A stretch of 64,000 bases of DNA from Candidatus Endobugula sp. (GCA_020628895.1 JAHDEM010000002.1:48271-112270); one strand, 5' to 3'; shown: positions 1 to 10,539, counted from the first letter of the stretch. The notes: a model not told the origin generated them from the letters alone. A program made the numbers and translations.

Positions 1-914
1 TTGTTGAAGGTGCTAGCGGGCCTCTAAAAACAGTTCGTGCTAACAAAGAAATCATTGTGTCTTCTGGCGCGGTTGGTTCGCCTAAATTGTTAATGCAATC
101 GGGAATTGGGCCTAAAGATCATTTAGAATCTGTAGGCGTAGAGTGCTTGCATGACTTGCCGGGTGTAGGTTCTAACTTATCAGATCATGTTGATTTATAT
201 GTTGTTTCTGAATGTACGGCCGATAATCACACATATGATAAATTAAACAACCCATTTTTTGCAGGTATTGCAGGCATCCAGTATCTGTTATTTCGCAAGG
301 GGCCTGTTGCTTCAAGTTTATTTGAAACAGGTGGTTTTTGGTATTCAGATGATAAAGATAAAGCGCGTTCACCGGATATTCAAATGCATTTGGGTATGGG
401 ATCAGCCATTGAAGCGGGTATGGCCAAGTTAAAGAACGGTGGTGTTACACTCAATACTGCTTACTTGCGTCCTAAATCGCGTGGTACTGTTCGCTTGCAG
501 GATGCTAACCCTGATTCTGCGCCACTGATCGACCCTAACTATTGGGCTGATCCGGATGACAAGAAAAAAGCGATTGATGGTTTGCGCCTAGCCAGAAAAA
601 TTATGCAGCAACCAGCACTTAAACCGTTTGTTCAAAATGAGGTTTTACCGGGTCCTTCAGTGGAAACGGATGAAGAGTTGTTTAAGTATGCTTGTGAGAA
701 TGCGAAAACAGATCATCACCCTGTAGGCACTTGTCGAATGGGGCTGGAGAGCGATCCACAAAGTGTTGTGACTGCTGACCTTAAAGTCATTGGTTTGCAA
801 GGCATACGTGTTGTTGATGCTTCCGTAATACCTTCTGTGCCTTCTTGTAATACAAACTCACCAACAATAATGGTAGCGGAAAAGGCTGCGGACCATATCT
901 TAGGAAAGATCTAA
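1..914 (+). CDS. GMC-family FAD oxidoreductase, C-terminal part (5' end outside window)
   Basis: The reading frame is open from base 3, so the gene starts outside the window; the GTG at 57 is an internal valine. About 303 residues remain. The SSGAVGSPKLLMQSGIG segment is the second GMC signature. The C-terminal part carries the active-site motif HHPVGTCRMG and the closing NTNSPTIMVAEKAAD segment, both typical of choline dehydrogenase and alcohol dehydrogenase-like flavoenzymes that oxidise an alcohol to an aldehyde with FAD. The substrate cannot be told from this part. A 12-bp stem-loop follows the stop codon. It is the only gene here not belonging to the rimP-pnp block that follows. Confidence 0.9.
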   Translation, partial: VEGASGPLKTVRANKEIIVSSGAVGSPKLLMQSGIGPKDHLESVGVECLHDLPGVGSNLSDHVDLYVVSECTADNHTYDKLNNPFFAGIAGIQYLLFRKGPVASSLFETGGFWYSDDKDKARSPDIQMHLGMGSAIEAGMAKLKNGGVTLNTAYLRPKSRGTVRLQDANPDSAPLIDPNYWADPDDKKKAIDGLRLARKIMQQPALKPFVQNEVLPGPSVETDEELFKYACENAKTDHHPVGTCRMGLESDPQSVVTADLKVIGLQGIRVVDASVIPSVPSCNTNSPTIMVAEKAADHILGKI

Positions 915-920
915 GGGGTA

Positions 921-955
921 CTACCCATATAATATTTGTGGGGTTATATGGGTAG
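921..955 (+). terminator. 12-bp stem-loop after the GMC gene
   Basis: Bases 921-932 (ctacccatataa) pair perfectly with 944-955, leaving an 11-base loop, seven bases after the stop codon. There is no T-run, so this is an mRNA 3'-end stabiliser or weak terminator rather than a classical intrinsic terminator. Confidence 0.5.
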
Positions 956-1000
956 CTTTAACGCAAAATACTTGCCTTTTGGTAGTGATTTGGTTATATT

Positions 1001-1126
1001 TCGCCCCCTAATATTCAGGGTGCTTCCACTTTGTTTAGAAGTGGGTACTTTTTAAGTTGTGTACTTATATACTCTTATGGAGTGTTATACAGTGCGAGAG
1101 AGCCCCAGTTGGGGTTTTTTTGTATC
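1001..1126 (+). ncRNA. Possible small RNA or leader segment ending in an intrinsic terminator
   Basis: The 352-base gap between the GMC gene and rimP has no protein gene and no recognisable tRNA, although tRNA genes often sit here in relatives. It holds a stem at 1026-1042 (ccactt pairing with aagtgg) and a second weak hairpin near 1070-1090. At 1101-1121 a clear intrinsic terminator follows: cccc/gggg stem, agtt loop, seven T residues. This looks like the end of a short transcript made upstream of rimP. Whether that RNA has a function is unknown. Confidence 0.35.
1101..1121 (+). terminator. Intrinsic terminator upstream of rimP
   Basis: The stem agcccc/ggggtt closes a four-base loop and is followed directly by a run of T to 1121. 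It insulates the rimP-nusA operon from upstream transcription, or ends a small RNA. Confidence 0.7.
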
Positions 1127-1193
1127 TGAACCTCTGTAAAGGAATGAGTCAATCAGTTCTATAAGCTTTCTAGTAAGCTTGTCGGAACCTATG

Positions 1194-1218
1194 AAGTGGG
1201 CCTTGTGCCCATTTTTTG
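1194..1218 (+). promoter_or_regulatory. rimP leader hairpin (terminator-like)
   Basis: The stem aagtgggc/gcccattt (one G-U pair) with a five-base loop leads into a T-run at 1212-1217, about 50 bases before the rimP start. Gammaproteobacterial rimP leaders carry a conserved terminator-like hairpin (the Rfam rimP motif), and this matches in place and shape. It could attenuate the operon, which would fit NusA autoregulation. A second palindrome (aagctt...aagctt) lies just upstream at 1163-1180. Confidence 0.6.
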
Positions 1219-1266
1219 TTTGTGTCTTTGGGTGAGCAATCTCCCCCTTAAGCAAGGTAAATTGTC

Positions 1267-1728
1267 ATGTCGTCTGTGCAAGAGAAATTGCACGATCTTA
1301 TTGCTCCTGTAGTGGAAGCGTTAGATTGTGAGCTTTGGGGCTTGGAATACATTACGCAGGGTCGTCAGGCGACATTGCGTATTTTTATAGAAAAAGATGC
1401 TGAAAAAGGTGTTGGCTTAAAGGATTGTGAAAAAGTGAGTCGCCAAGTAAGTAGTGTGTTAGACGTGGAAGACCCTATTACGGGTCATTATACGCTAGAG
1501 GTGTCTTCCCCTGGAATGGATCGACCACTATTTACTTTGGATCACTATACACGTTCTATAGGACAGCAGGTTGCTGTGAAACTGAGTCGTAAGTTTGAAG
1601 ACCGTAAAAAATTTACTGGGGTCATCGCATCAATAGAAGGTGATGAAGTGGTTCTGCGAGTAGATGAGGAAGAATACTTGCTCCCCATCGAATTAATAGA
1701 AAAAGCGAATATTGTCCCTACATTTTAA
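1267..1728 (+). CDS. rimP: Ribosome maturation factor RimP
   Basis: 153 residues, the usual length. RimP helps assemble the head of the 30S subunit in the cytoplasm, before S19 joins. The family core is seen as TLRIFIEKDAEKGVGLKDCE followed by the signature EVSSPGMDRPL, and the C-terminal SH3-like domain ends at VLRVDEEEYLLPIELIEKAN. The ATG is preceded by AAGGT at 1254-1258 with good spacing. It is the first gene of the rimP-nusA-infB-rbfA-truB block, the standard gammaproteobacterial order. Confidence 0.97.
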   Translation: MSSVQEKLHDLIAPVVEALDCELWGLEYITQGRQATLRIFIEKDAEKGVGLKDCEKVSRQVSSVLDVEDPITGHYTLEVSSPGMDRPLFTLDHYTRSIGQQVAVKLSRKFEDRKKFTGVIASIEGDEVVLRVDEEEYLLPIELIEKANIVPTF

Positions 1729-1822
1729 TACGCCGATATAGGGTAAAAATGTAAGCAGTATTTATTGGATAAAACTTTCTGTGGTATGTAGTTAAAAAAG
1801 AAAAGGGTTAAGAGGCGCAACT

Positions 1823-3322
1823 ATGGGCAAAGAAATATTGTTAGTCGCTGAAGCAGTGTCTAATGAAAAAGGTGTTGATGCGGAAATTATTTTTGGCGCA
1901 TTAGAATTAGCATTAGCCACAGCGACTAAGAAACGTTACGACGAAGATTCCACCATTGTAGTGAATATTGATCGTAAAACGGGTGACTACGAAACTTTCC
2001 GTAGTTGGGAAGTTGTCGATGACGATACCTTAGCACTATTAGGTACTCAGTTCACAACAGAAGAAGCCATGGAACAAGATCCTGACTTAAAGCCAGGTGA
2101 TGTATTTACCCAACAGGTAGAAAATGTTGATTTTGGCCGTATTGCGGCACAAACGGCTAAACAAGTTATCGTTCAGAAAGTACGTGAAGCCGAGCGAGAG
2201 CAAATTGTTGATGAATACCGAGAAAAGATCGGTGAGCTCATTAGCGGTACGGTTAAAAAAGTGACCCGTGACAATATTATTGTTGACCTAGGGAATAATG
2301 CTGAAGGTTTATTACCTAGGGAAGAACTGGTAGGTCGAGAAATTTATCGCATGGGTGATCGTATACGTGCGATGTTAATGGAAGTGCGTAGTGAAATGCG
2401 TGGTCCTCAGCTATATCTTAGTCGCGCTAGCTCAGAAATGCTGATTGAACTTTTCCGCATAGAAGTGCCAGAAATCGCAGAAGATGTGATCGAGCTAAAA
2501 GGTGCAGCTCGAGACCCAGGTTCACGTGCAAAGATTGCAGTCACCACTAATGATGGTCGTATCGATCCTGTTGGTGCTTGTGTTGGTATGCGCGGTGCTC
2601 GTGTTCAAGCAGTCTCTAACGAACTGGCTAATGAGCGTATCGATATTATCCTTTGGGACGATAATCCAGCTCAGTTTGTCATTAATGCCATGGCTCCTGC
2701 AGAAATCGAGTCAATCGTCGTTGATGAAGATGCCGGCTCTATGGATGTGGCGGTAGCTGAAGATAATTTAGCTATGGCTATTGGACGTGGTGGTCAGAAT
2801 GTTCGCTTGGCATCTGAACTAACCCAGTGGGACGTGAATGTTATGAGCGTCGAGCAATGGGAAGAAAAACAACAGCAAGAAATGGGTGGACAGGTTGATT
2901 TGTTTATTCAAGCCCTTGATGTTGATGAAGATATTGCTGGTGTACTTGTTGAAGAAGGCTTCAGTAGTCTTGAAGAAGTGGCTTATGTTCCACTAGATGA
3001 AATGTTAGCTATTGAAGGCTTTGATGAGGATATTGCTAACGAACTGCGTTCTCGCGCGAAAGATGCATTATTAACAAAAGCATTAGCTTCTGAAGAGAAA
3101 CTTGAAGGTGAAGAACCAGCGGAAGACCTTTTAACAATGGAAGGAATGGACAACGTATTGGCATCGGTGTTGGCAAAACGCGGTGTAGTAACTATGGAAG
3201 ACTTGGCTGAACAAGCCGTAGACGAGTTGCTTGATATTGACGGTATGACAGAAGAGCGAGCGGCAGCGTTAATTATGAAAGCCCGTGAGCCTTGGTTCGC
3301 GCCTAATGAAGCTAGTGAGTAA
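1823..3322 (+). CDS. nusA: Transcription termination/antitermination factor NusA
   Basis: 499 residues. NusA binds RNA polymerase and nascent RNA and modulates pausing, termination and antitermination. The order is an N-terminal RNAP-binding domain (about 1-135), S1 domain (about 136-200, [20 protein letters not shown]), and KH1 and KH2 (to about 345, with the [13 protein letters not shown] loop). Two C-terminal acidic helix-hairpin-helix repeats follow, at about 354-415 and 435-490. Two such repeats occur in gammaproteobacteria such as E. coli and are absent from many other bacteria. It lies 94 bases after rimP and 20 bases before infB. Confidence 0.98.
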   Translation: MGKEILLVAEAVSNEKGVDAEIIFGALELALATATKKRYDEDSTIVVNIDRKTGDYETFRSWEVVDDDTLALLGTQFTTEEAMEQDPDLKPGDVFTQQVENVDFGRIAAQTAKQVIVQKVREAEREQIVDEYREKIGELISGTVKKVTRDNIIVDLGNNAEGLLPREELVGREIYRMGDRIRAMLMEVRSEMRGPQLYLSRASSEMLIELFRIEVPEIAEDVIELKGAARDPGSRAKIAVTTNDGRIDPVGACVGMRGARVQAVSNELANERIDIILWDDNPAQFVINAMAPAEIESIVVDEDAGSMDVAVAEDNLAMAIGRGGQNVRLASELTQWDVNVMSVEQWEEKQQQEMGGQVDLFIQALDVDEDIAGVLVEEGFSSLEEVAYVPLDEMLAIEGFDEDIANELRSRAKDALLTKALASEEKLEGEEPAEDLLTMEGMDNVLASVLAKRGVVTMEDLAEQAVDELLDIDGMTEERAAALIMKAREPWFAPNEASE

Positions 3323-3342
3323 TTGATTATTGAGGAAATAAA

Positions 3343-6042
3343 ATGGCAGATGTAACAGTTAGTGATCTAGCTAAACTAGTCGGTGCTTCAGTTGATCGGT
3401 TGCTCGGACAAATGAAAGACGCTGGTCTATCACATACTTCTCCGGATGCGTTAGTGTCTGATGAAGAGAAAAAAGTACTACTAGTATTCTTGAAAACCAG
3501 CCATGGTGAAGAAGAAAGTAGTGCACCCAAGAAAATTACCTTAAAGCGTAAAACGACAAGTACGTTGAAAACAGGTAGTGGTTCTGCTCGTAAAACGGTT
3601 AATGTTGAGGTGCGTAAAAAACGCACGTATGTGAAACGTGAAATAGAAGCACCAGAACCAGAAGACGTAGTTCCAGTTCAAGACGTTGAACCTGAAGTAG
3701 AAGCTGTATCTACAGAAGCCGAAGTAGTGGAAACCCCAATAGAGCCTGAAGTGGTTGTTGAGGATAATACTGAGGAAGTTGCTGTTGAGCCCATTGAAAA
3801 TGTTGTAGAGCCAGAAGTGGCTGAATCGGAAGAGCCAAAGAAGGCCCAGCGAGTGAAGTCAGTATTGGTAGATGATATTGAATTAAAACGCCAAGCTGCG
3901 TCTCAAGCTAGACAACGCTCAGAAGCTGAAAGTAAGTCTAAACATGAAGCATTGCTAGCGAAAAAAGCCGCTGAAAAGGAAAAACAAAAGCAAAACGAAG
4001 AGCTTGATCCCAAGCAAAAGCAAGCGGCAATAGAAGCAGAAGCTTTAAAAGCTCAGCAGGAAGAAGAAAAAGGCAAACACGGGCGTAAGAAAGAAAAAAG
4101 CTCTGAGTTTGCGGAAGAAGCGCCTCGCAAAACCAAAGTTGTGCGTAAAGGGACTGGACCTAAAAAGACGAGCAGTAAAGTAGATCTATCCCGACTATCG
4201 GACGATTACGAAGATGAGACGATTGTTCGTCGAAGAAGTCATCGCCCTTCAAAATCCAACAGTCATGGTTTTAAAAAGCCAACGGTGAAAATGGTTCACG
4301 AAGTGCAAATTCCTGAAATGATATCTATTCCTGACCTTGCTCAAGGAATGAATATTAAAGCCTCTGCCTTGATTAAGGAATTAATCAAAATGGGAGTGAT
4401 GGCAACCATTAACGAACCGCTAGATCAAGAATCAGCACAATTAGTAGTTGAAGAGCTTGGGCATACACCCGTATTAGTTAGCGGCAATGCGTTAGAAGAA
4501 AAGTTAGAACAAGATCTAACAACGGTAGGTGACCAAGTTGCTCGTGCACCAGTGGTCACTGTAATGGGACACGTTGATCATGGTAAAACCTCGCTCCTAG
4601 ATTATATCCGTAAAGCGAAAGTCGCTGCAGGCGAAGCTGGTGGTATTACTCAGCATATTGGTGCGTACCGAGTGCAGACAGACTTGGGTGAAATTACTTT
4701 CTTAGATACACCTGGACATGCTGCTTTTACGGCTATGCGAGCTCGCGGTGCGCAATGTACAGATGTTGTGATTCTTGTTGTGGCAGCTGACGATGGTGTG
4801 ATGCCTCAGACAGAGGAAGCCATTTTGCATGCTCGTGCTGCAGGCGTACCTCTGGTTGTTGCGGTGAATAAATGCGATAAAGAAACGGCTGACCCTGACC
4901 GTGTTAAAAACGAGTTAGTGGCTAAAGAAGTGATTCCTGATGACTGGGGTGGTGACACTCAGTTTATTAACGTATCAGCTCATACTGGTGAAGGTATTGA
5001 GCAACTGCTGGAAGCTGTTTCTTTACAAGCGGAATTGCAAGAACTTACAGCAGTGAAAGATGCTGCAGGTAAAGGGGTTGTTGTTGAGTCTCGAGTTGAT
5101 AAAGGTCGCGGTGTGGTCGCTACTGTATTGGTGCAAAACGGCACATTATCCCGTGGTGATGTATTGCTTGCAGGACAAAGCTTTGGTCGTGTAAGAGCAA
5201 TGACGAATGAATTAGGTCAAGCAGTCGAGGCTGCTGGTCCATCTACCCCTGTAGAATTGTTAGGTCTCGATACTGCGCCAGCAGCGGGTGATGAGTTTGT
5301 TGTGGTGCCTGATGAACGACGTGCTCGTGAAGTGGCAGAGCATCGTGCTGAACGTGAGCGTCAAGATAAATTAAAACGTCACCAAGCGGCTAAATTAGAA
5401 AATATGTTTGCCAGCGTAGGTGAAGGTGAGAAGAAAATACTCACAGTGATTGTTAAAACTGATGTTCGTGGTTCGCTCGAAGCGATTATCGCTGCATTAG
5501 CTGATATTGGTAACGACGAAGTACAAGTGAATGTTATTTCCTCTGGTGTCGGTGGTATTACTGGCAATGATGTGAATCTAGCCTTAACTTCTAACGCCAT
5601 CGTTATCGGTTTTAATGTTCGTGCAGACGGGACGGCTAGAAAATTGGCCGAGGCTGAGTCGATAGAAATTCGTTACTACAGCATTATTTATCAACTGCTT
5701 GATGATGTGAAAAGTGCCTTAGAAGGTATGTTGTCACCAGAGTTACGTGAAGAGATTGTGGGCATTGCGGATGTTCGTGAAGTCTTTAACTCGCCTAAGT
5801 ACGGTCAGATTGCGGGAAGTATGGTGGTCGAAGGGACAGTTTATCGTAATGAGCCCATTCGTGTGTTGCGTGACAGTGTTGTCATCTATCAAGGTGAACT
5901 TGAGTCTTTACGTCGATTTAAAGACGATGTTAACGAAGTGCGTAATGGTATGGAGTGCGGCATCGGTGTGAAAGATTATGACGTGAAAGTAGGCGATCAA
6001 ATTGAGGTTTATAAAGTCACAGAAGTTAAGCGTGCTTTATAA
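3343..6042 (+). CDS. infB: Translation initiation factor IF-2
   Basis: 899 residues. IF-2 is the GTPase that brings fMet-tRNA to the 30S subunit and promotes subunit joining. An N-terminal IF2N domain (about 1-50) is followed by a long charged linker rich in Glu/Pro/Val, then Lys/Glu/Gln (about 100-310). A second IF2N-like domain lies at about 323-375. The G domain shows GHVDHGKT near residue 408, DTPGH near 454 and NKCD near 508, followed by domains II, III and the fMet-tRNA-binding C2 domain. The start follows GAGGAAAT. A 10-bp hairpin without T-run (6056-6078) lies after the stop. Confidence 0.98.
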   Translation: MADVTVSDLAKLVGASVDRLLGQMKDAGLSHTSPDALVSDEEKKVLLVFLKTSHGEEESSAPKKITLKRKTTSTLKTGSGSARKTVNVEVRKKRTYVKREIEAPEPEDVVPVQDVEPEVEAVSTEAEVVETPIEPEVVVEDNTEEVAVEPIENVVEPEVAESEEPKKAQRVKSVLVDDIELKRQAASQARQRSEAESKSKHEALLAKKAAEKEKQKQNEELDPKQKQAAIEAEALKAQQEEEKGKHGRKKEKSSEFAEEAPRKTKVVRKGTGPKKTSSKVDLSRLSDDYEDETIVRRRSHRPSKSNSHGFKKPTVKMVHEVQIPEMISIPDLAQGMNIKASALIKELIKMGVMATINEPLDQESAQLVVEELGHTPVLVSGNALEEKLEQDLTTVGDQVARAPVVTVMGHVDHGKTSLLDYIRKAKVAAGEAGGITQHIGAYRVQTDLGEITFLDTPGHAAFTAMRARGAQCTDVVILVVAADDGVMPQTEEAILHARAAGVPLVVAVNKCDKETADPDRVKNELVAKEVIPDDWGGDTQFINVSAHTGEGIEQLLEAVSLQAELQELTAVKDAAGKGVVVESRVDKGRGVVATVLVQNGTLSRGDVLLAGQSFGRVRAMTNELGQAVEAAGPSTPVELLGLDTAPAAGDEFVVVPDERRAREVAEHRAERERQDKLKRHQAAKLENMFASVGEGEKKILTVIVKTDVRGSLEAIIAALADIGNDEVQVNVISSGVGGITGNDVNLALTSNAIVIGFNVRADGTARKLAEAESIEIRYYSIIYQLLDDVKSALEGMLSPELREEIVGIADVREVFNSPKYGQIAGSMVVEGTVYRNEPIRVLRDSVVIYQGELESLRRFKDDVNEVRNGMECGIGVKDYDVKVGDQIEVYKVTEVKRAL

Positions 6043-6226
6043 GTCATGTTGAGTTTGCCATCTAGCGGCTAGATGGCAAGGTATCTAGGTGGTAATAACG
6101 TATAAAGGATTAGCTGCTTTAGCTATCGATATGATGTAAATCATCAATTCAAACCTATAGCAGTCTTTGTTTTAACAATACGTTCTTAATCACCTATGTT
6201 AAGAGTTTTGATATTGAGACCTTTTA

Positions 6227-6613
6227 ATGGCAAGAGAATTTGCACGTACTGATAGAATTGCTGATGCGATTCAACGTATTTTAGCTACGACTATTGCTCA
6301 AGAAGTGCGTGATCCACGTGTTGGTATGGTGAATATTAACGATGTTAATGTGACCCGTGACATGTCCTACGCAAAAGTCTATGTGACCTTCGTTGGACGT
6401 GACTCAGAAGAAGAAAGCCAAGCTGCTGCGGATGCACTGAATCACGCTGCTGGTTTTCTAAGAAGTATCGTTGCAAGAGAGCTCGATATTCGCGTTACCC
6501 CAAGGCTGCAGTTTTTTTATGATAAAACATCAGTAAAAGGGCAGAAGCTATCGAATCTGATTGATAAAGCAATTGCTCAGGATGATGCACACTCGACTGA
6601 TCGAGAAGATTAA
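6227..6613 (+). CDS. rbfA: 30S ribosome-binding factor RbfA
   Basis: 128 residues. RbfA binds the 5' part of 16S rRNA and is needed for late 30S maturation and cold adaptation. The single KH-type fold is recognised from RTDRIADAIQRILATTI at the start, VRDPRVGMV, SYAKVYVTFVG, and the RVTPRLQFFYD segment near the end. The 184-base gap after infB holds one hairpin and no other gene. TruB follows 48 bases later. Confidence 0.96.
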   Translation: MAREFARTDRIADAIQRILATTIAQEVRDPRVGMVNINDVNVTRDMSYAKVYVTFVGRDSEEESQAAADALNHAAGFLRSIVARELDIRVTPRLQFFYDKTSVKGQKLSNLIDKAIAQDDAHSTDRED

Positions 6614-6661
6614 TTAGGTGTGTGTTAGTCCAAATTAGAAAGAAAGATATAGAGAGTACTT

Positions 6662-7603
6662 GTGGGAAGACGACCTAAATGGGGGAGACCCTTAGATGGC
6701 GTTCTGCTGTTAAATAAAGACACCGGAATGACGTCAAATGATGCATTACAACGAGCAAAACGATTATTTTTTGCCAATAAAGCTGGCCATACTGGCAGTC
6801 TCGATCCTTTAGCAACAGGAGTACTACCTATTTGCTTTGGTGAGGCGACAAAGTTTTCCCAGTATTTGTTAGATGCAGACAAACGTTACAGTAGTACCTT
6901 TCGTTTAGGAGTAGTGACAGAAACGGGTGACTGCGACGGCGAGACTGTAGATATCAGCGATGCTAGCCATATTACTTTGGATAACATTCTAAATGCATTG
7001 CCGCAGTTTACAGGAGTAATTCGACAAGTACCGTCCATGTATTCGGCCTTAAAATACCAAGGTAAACCTTTGTATAAATGGGCAAGAGAAGGTGTAGAGG
7101 TTCCTCGAGAAGCCAGAGAAATTACGGTTTATAAGTACGAAGTGACCGATTTTCGTACTAATGGAGCTCATCCTGAGGTCGACGTAGATGTACATTGTAG
7201 TAAAGGAACCTATATTCGTTCGTTGGCTGAAGATCTAGGAAAACTCTTGGGTGTAGGAGCTCATGTTTCGCGCTTACATAGAAGCATGGCTGGGCCATTT
7301 GAGCAGGATAATAGTATTAGCCTGCAGGAGTTAGTTGAATTGAGAGGTGATAAAGAAGCCGATGTGCTTGATCACCTCCTATTACCAACAGACTCTCCCG
7401 TGGAAAGTATGGCAAAAGTACTCATATCTGAAGAAATGGGAGATTACTTTAAACAGGGACAAGCGGTAATGAGTACGCAGGCCTATCGTTATGCCGAAGA
7501 AGGTGGTATGGTGCGCGTCTGTTTGGACTCTGGTGCCTTTTTAGGGGTTGCAGAGCTAATAGAAGGCCAATTAGCGCCTAAAAGAGTGGTTGTTAGTCGC
7601 TAA
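6662..7603 (+). CDS. truB: tRNA pseudouridine(55) synthase TruB
   Basis: 313 residues. TruB makes pseudouridine at position 55 of the T-loop in nearly all tRNAs. The catalytic aspartate is D48 in GHTGSLDPLATG, and further family blocks are VPSMYSALKYQGKPLYKWAREG and CSKGTYIRSLAEDLG. A C-terminal PUA-like region covers about 245-313. The start is GTG at 6662, with MGRRPKWGRPLDG matching the usual N-terminus. A 6-bp stem at 7615-7640 follows the stop, before the rpsO-flanking repeat. Confidence 0.97.
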   Translation: MGRRPKWGRPLDGVLLLNKDTGMTSNDALQRAKRLFFANKAGHTGSLDPLATGVLPICFGEATKFSQYLLDADKRYSSTFRLGVVTETGDCDGETVDISDASHITLDNILNALPQFTGVIRQVPSMYSALKYQGKPLYKWAREGVEVPREAREITVYKYEVTDFRTNGAHPEVDVDVHCSKGTYIRSLAEDLGKLLGVGAHVSRLHRSMAGPFEQDNSISLQELVELRGDKEADVLDHLLLPTDSPVESMAKVLISEEMGDYFKQGQAVMSTQAYRYAEEGGMVRVCLDSGAFLGVAELIEGQLAPKRVVVSR

Positions 7604-7649
7604 AAGAGATTTGACCTACCTGTAAATATGCACGGGTAGGCCAATAAAA

Positions 7650-7778
7650 GGATAAGTTGGGTCAGGGAAGTGGAATAAATGGGGTCAGAGTAAAGTTTTC
7701 TAACACAGTGTATATCATTGTATAAATTCTTGAAAAGTTTACTCTGACCCCATTTATTCGCTCTGACCCCACTTATCC
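7650..7778. repeat. Nested palindromic repeat, GGGGTCAGAG type, copy 1
   Basis: An outer inverted repeat (7650-7665 with 7763-7778, ggataag...cttatcc) encloses an inner one (7674-7699 with 7733-7758). The inner arms are 26 bases with one mismatch and contain aataaatggggtcagagtaa. The loop is 7700-7732. A second copy lies after rpsO. From memory, this motif marks ends of IS200/REP-associated tyrosine transposase elements. No transposase is present, so this would be a non-autonomous derivative. Confidence 0.8.
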
Positions 7779-7805
7779 AGCATATTAACTAATGAGGAAA
7801 ATACT

Positions 7806-8075
7806 ATGGCACTAAGTGCAGAAGAAAAAGCAAGCATTGTTCAAGATAACCAACGTGAAGCGGGCGATACAGGTTCTCCTGAAGTTCAGGTCGCGTTGTT
7901 AACAGCGAATATCAATAAGCTGCAAGAACACTTTTCGGATCACAAACAAGACCACCATTCTCGTCGTGGTTTGATCCGTATGGTAAATCAGCGTCGTAAG
8001 TTGCTGGACTACCTGAAAGGTAAAGATGTTGAGCGTTATGCCAGCCTTATCAAAAAGTTAGGCTTACGTCGTTAA
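7806..8075 (+). CDS. rpsO: 30S ribosomal protein S15
   Basis: 89 residues, exactly the bacterial length. S15 binds the central domain of 16S rRNA early in 30S assembly. [20 protein letters not shown] and [19 protein letters not shown] are diagnostic. The start has GAGGAAA upstream at 7793-7799. The gene sits between truB and pnp as usual, but both intergenic spaces carry a GGGGTCAGAG palindrome. Copy 1 therefore lies in the rpsO leader, where S15 autoregulation acts in E. coli. Confidence 0.98.
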   Translation: MALSAEEKASIVQDNQREAGDTGSPEVQVALLTANINKLQEHFSDHKQDHHSRRGLIRMVNQRRKLLDYLKGKDVERYASLIKKLGLRR

Positions 8076-8085
8076 GCAATAACTC

Positions 8086-8120
8086 AAAGTGCCCGCTTCT
8101 GCGGGCACTTTCATTTTCTT
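8086..8120 (+). terminator. Intrinsic terminator of rpsO
   Basis: An 11-bp stem (8086-8096 with 8101-8111, core gtgcccgc/gcgggcac) closes loop ttct and is followed by a T-rich stretch. Some read-through into pnp is expected from the conserved rpsO-pnp arrangement. Confidence 0.85.
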
Positions 8121-8136
8121 CTATAGGCAAAGATTC

Positions 8137-8260
8137 GGAATAAATGGGGTCAGATAAGAATAAATGGGGTTAGAGTAAACTTTTCAGAAATGGATATAAA
8201 TATTCATAGACTGTATAAGAAAACTTTACTCTGACCCCATTTATTCGATCCCATCTATTC
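8137..8260. repeat. Nested palindromic repeat, GGGGTCAGAG type, copy 2, in the pnp leader
   Basis: Inner arms 8158-8184 and 8220-8246 pair over 27 bases with two mismatches (gaataaatgggg...ccccatttattc), with a 35-base loop. An outer partial repeat (8137-8154) has a degraded partner at 8247-8260. It is the same family as the copy before rpsO, but with a different loop sequence. It ends 44 bases before the pnp start, so the hairpin is in the mRNA leader. Confidence 0.8.
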
Positions 8261-8304
8261 ATAAACAAGATTTAAAGAAAATAGAAAACTGAAAGGATAT
8301 ATTT

Positions 8305-10539
8305 GTGAATCCAGTAATTAAAACATTTCAATTTGGTGACGATACGGTCACTTTAGAAACGGGTCGCATTGCACGTCAGGCAACAGGTGCGGTGTTAGTT
8401 AGTATCGGTAAAACGCAGGTGCTGTGTACAGTAGTAGGTGCTAAAAGCGTCTCAGAAGGTCAAGACTTTTTCCCGTTGTCTGTTCACTATGTTGAGAAAG
8501 GGTATGCAGCAGGCAAAATCCCTGGTGGTTTTTTTAAGCGTGAAGCTCGCCCTAGTGAGAAGGAGACATTAACCTCTCGTTTGATTGACCGCCCAATACG
8601 CCCATTATTCCCTAACGGCTTTATGAACGAAGTTCAGGTCGTTTGTATGGTTGTATCATCAGATAATGACGTTGATCCTGATATTGCAGCAATGATTGGT
8701 ACATCAGCGGCATTAGCCATTTCTGGCGTGCCATTTAATGGACCAATTGGTGGTGCTCGTGTGGGTTATACTCAAGAAAGGGGCTATATCTTAAACCCAG
8801 GCTATGCTGCTCTAGCGACTTCAGAGTTAGATATGGTGGTTGCAGGAACTAAAGATGCTGTACTAATGGTGGAATCTGAAGCCAGTGAATTGCCAGAGGA
8901 TATTATGTTAGGTGCTGTTTTATTTGCACACCAAGAATATCAAGCCGTGATTCAAGCTGTGAGCGATTTAGCGGCTGATGCTGGCAAACCTCGTTGGGAG
9001 TGGCAAGCAGAAGAGGAAAACGTTGCTATTAAAACCGCGGTAACCGAACAATATGGTGCTGCTATTGCCGATGCTTATCGTATTACGGATAAAATGGAGC
9101 GTTATGGTCAATTAAATACATTGCGTGTTGTTGCTGTAGAAGCTTTGGCAAGTGATGAAATGTCAGAAGATGATATTAAAGCAGCATTTAGTAAGCTTGA
9201 GAAAAAGACGGTACGTGCCAGTGTGGTGGCTGGTGAGCCTCGTATAGACGGCCGTGATACCAAAACCGTTCGTCCTATCGATGTAGAAGTGGGTTTATTG
9301 GATAAAGCGCATGGGTCGTCTTTGTTTACTCGCGGAGAAACTCAAGCTTTAGTAGTGACCACATTAGGTAACGCACGTGATGCACAAATTATCGATGCCT
9401 TGGAAGGTGAGCGTCGTGACCCATTTATGCTGCACTATAACTTCCCTCCTTATTCTGTTGGTGAATGTGGTCGTATGGGTGGAACAGGCCGTCGTGAAAT
9501 TGGTCATGGTCGTTTAGCTCGCAGAGGTGTAGCTGCCGTATTGCCTGACGAAGAAGCATTCCCATATACCATCCGAGTCGTGAGCGAGATTACAGAGTCC
9601 AATGGTTCTAGCTCTATGGCGTCAGTATGTGGTGCTAGTTTAGCTATGATGGATGCGGGTGTTCCTCTAAAAGCGCCAGTGGCTGGTATTGCTATGGGGC
9701 TGGTAAAAGAAGACGCAGGCTTTGCTGTTCTTACTGATATCTTGGGCGACGAAGACCATTTAGGTGACATGGACTTTAAAGTAGCGGGTACCGCAGCAGG
9801 TATTACTGCACTTCAAATGGATATTAAGATCGAAGGTATTACTGAAGAAATTATGGAAATTGCACTTGAGCAAGCGCTTCAAGCTCGTTTACATATTCTT
9901 GCCGAAATGAATAAAGTCCTTGAAGCTTCTCGTTCAGAGGTGTCGGATAATGCTCCACGTTTTGAAACGATCAAAGTTGATCCAGATAAAATTCGTGACA
10001 TTATTGGTAAAGGTGGCGCAACTATTCGTTCTATCACAGAGGAAACAGGTGCCTCAGTTGATATTGATGATCAAGGCCTTGTGAAAGTTTACGCTGCTGA
10101 TAGTGATTCGTTACAAGCAGCAATGAATAAAATTGGCGAAATCACAGCGGAAGCTGAAGTAGGCGCTATTTACGAAGGCGTTGTTGCTCGTATCGTAGAC
10201 TTCGGTGCATTTGTAACTTTCTTACCTGGCAAAGATGGTTTAGTACATATTTCACAAATTGCTGAAGAGCGTGTGAATAAAGTGACAGATTATTTAGAAG
10301 AAGGTCAAACCGTTAAAGTTAAATGTTTGGATGTTGATCAGCGCGGCAGAATTAAATTGTCAATTAAGGAAGCTATGGCTGAGCTTAATCCTCCAGCGGA
10401 AGTTGAAGAGCCATCAGGCAATGTTGATGCTGAACCAGCGTCTGTCGCGGCGGAAGATTCAACAGACAGTCAAGTTTTGACGCCAAACTCAACTATTGAA
10501 TTAGATGATCAAGCAGTAGAAGAAAAAAGCGAATCATAA
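8305..10539 (+). CDS. pnp: Polyribonucleotide nucleotidyltransferase (PNPase)
   Basis: 744 residues. PNPase degrades RNA 3' to 5' with phosphate and is a trimeric degradosome partner. The order is RNase PH domain 1 (about 1-220), an alpha-helical linker, RNase PH domain 2 (about 310-545, with [17 protein letters not shown]), a KH domain (about 553-610, [12 protein letters not shown]) and an S1 domain (about 622-690). An acidic tail of about 50 residues follows. The start is GTG at 8305 with GAAAGGA upstream. The leader carries a long palindromic hairpin. Confidence 0.98.
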   Translation: MNPVIKTFQFGDDTVTLETGRIARQATGAVLVSIGKTQVLCTVVGAKSVSEGQDFFPLSVHYVEKGYAAGKIPGGFFKREARPSEKETLTSRLIDRPIRPLFPNGFMNEVQVVCMVVSSDNDVDPDIAAMIGTSAALAISGVPFNGPIGGARVGYTQERGYILNPGYAALATSELDMVVAGTKDAVLMVESEASELPEDIMLGAVLFAHQEYQAVIQAVSDLAADAGKPRWEWQAEEENVAIKTAVTEQYGAAIADAYRITDKMERYGQLNTLRVVAVEALASDEMSEDDIKAAFSKLEKKTVRASVVAGEPRIDGRDTKTVRPIDVEVGLLDKAHGSSLFTRGETQALVVTTLGNARDAQIIDALEGERRDPFMLHYNFPPYSVGECGRMGGTGRREIGHGRLARRGVAAVLPDEEAFPYTIRVVSEITESNGSSSMASVCGASLAMMDAGVPLKAPVAGIAMGLVKEDAGFAVLTDILGDEDHLGDMDFKVAGTAAGITALQMDIKIEGITEEIMEIALEQALQARLHILAEMNKVLEASRSEVSDNAPRFETIKVDPDKIRDIIGKGGATIRSITEETGASVDIDDQGLVKVYAADSDSLQAAMNKIGEITAEAEVGAIYEGVVARIVDFGAFVTFLPGKDGLVHISQIAEERVNKVTDYLEEGQTVKVKCLDVDQRGRIKLSIKEAMAELNPPAEVEEPSGNVDAEPASVAAEDSTDSQVLTPNSTIELDDQAVEEKSES

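Noticed and set aside
960..1266. A tRNA upstream of rimP
   Set aside because: No T-loop consensus or acceptor pairing could be found on either strand.
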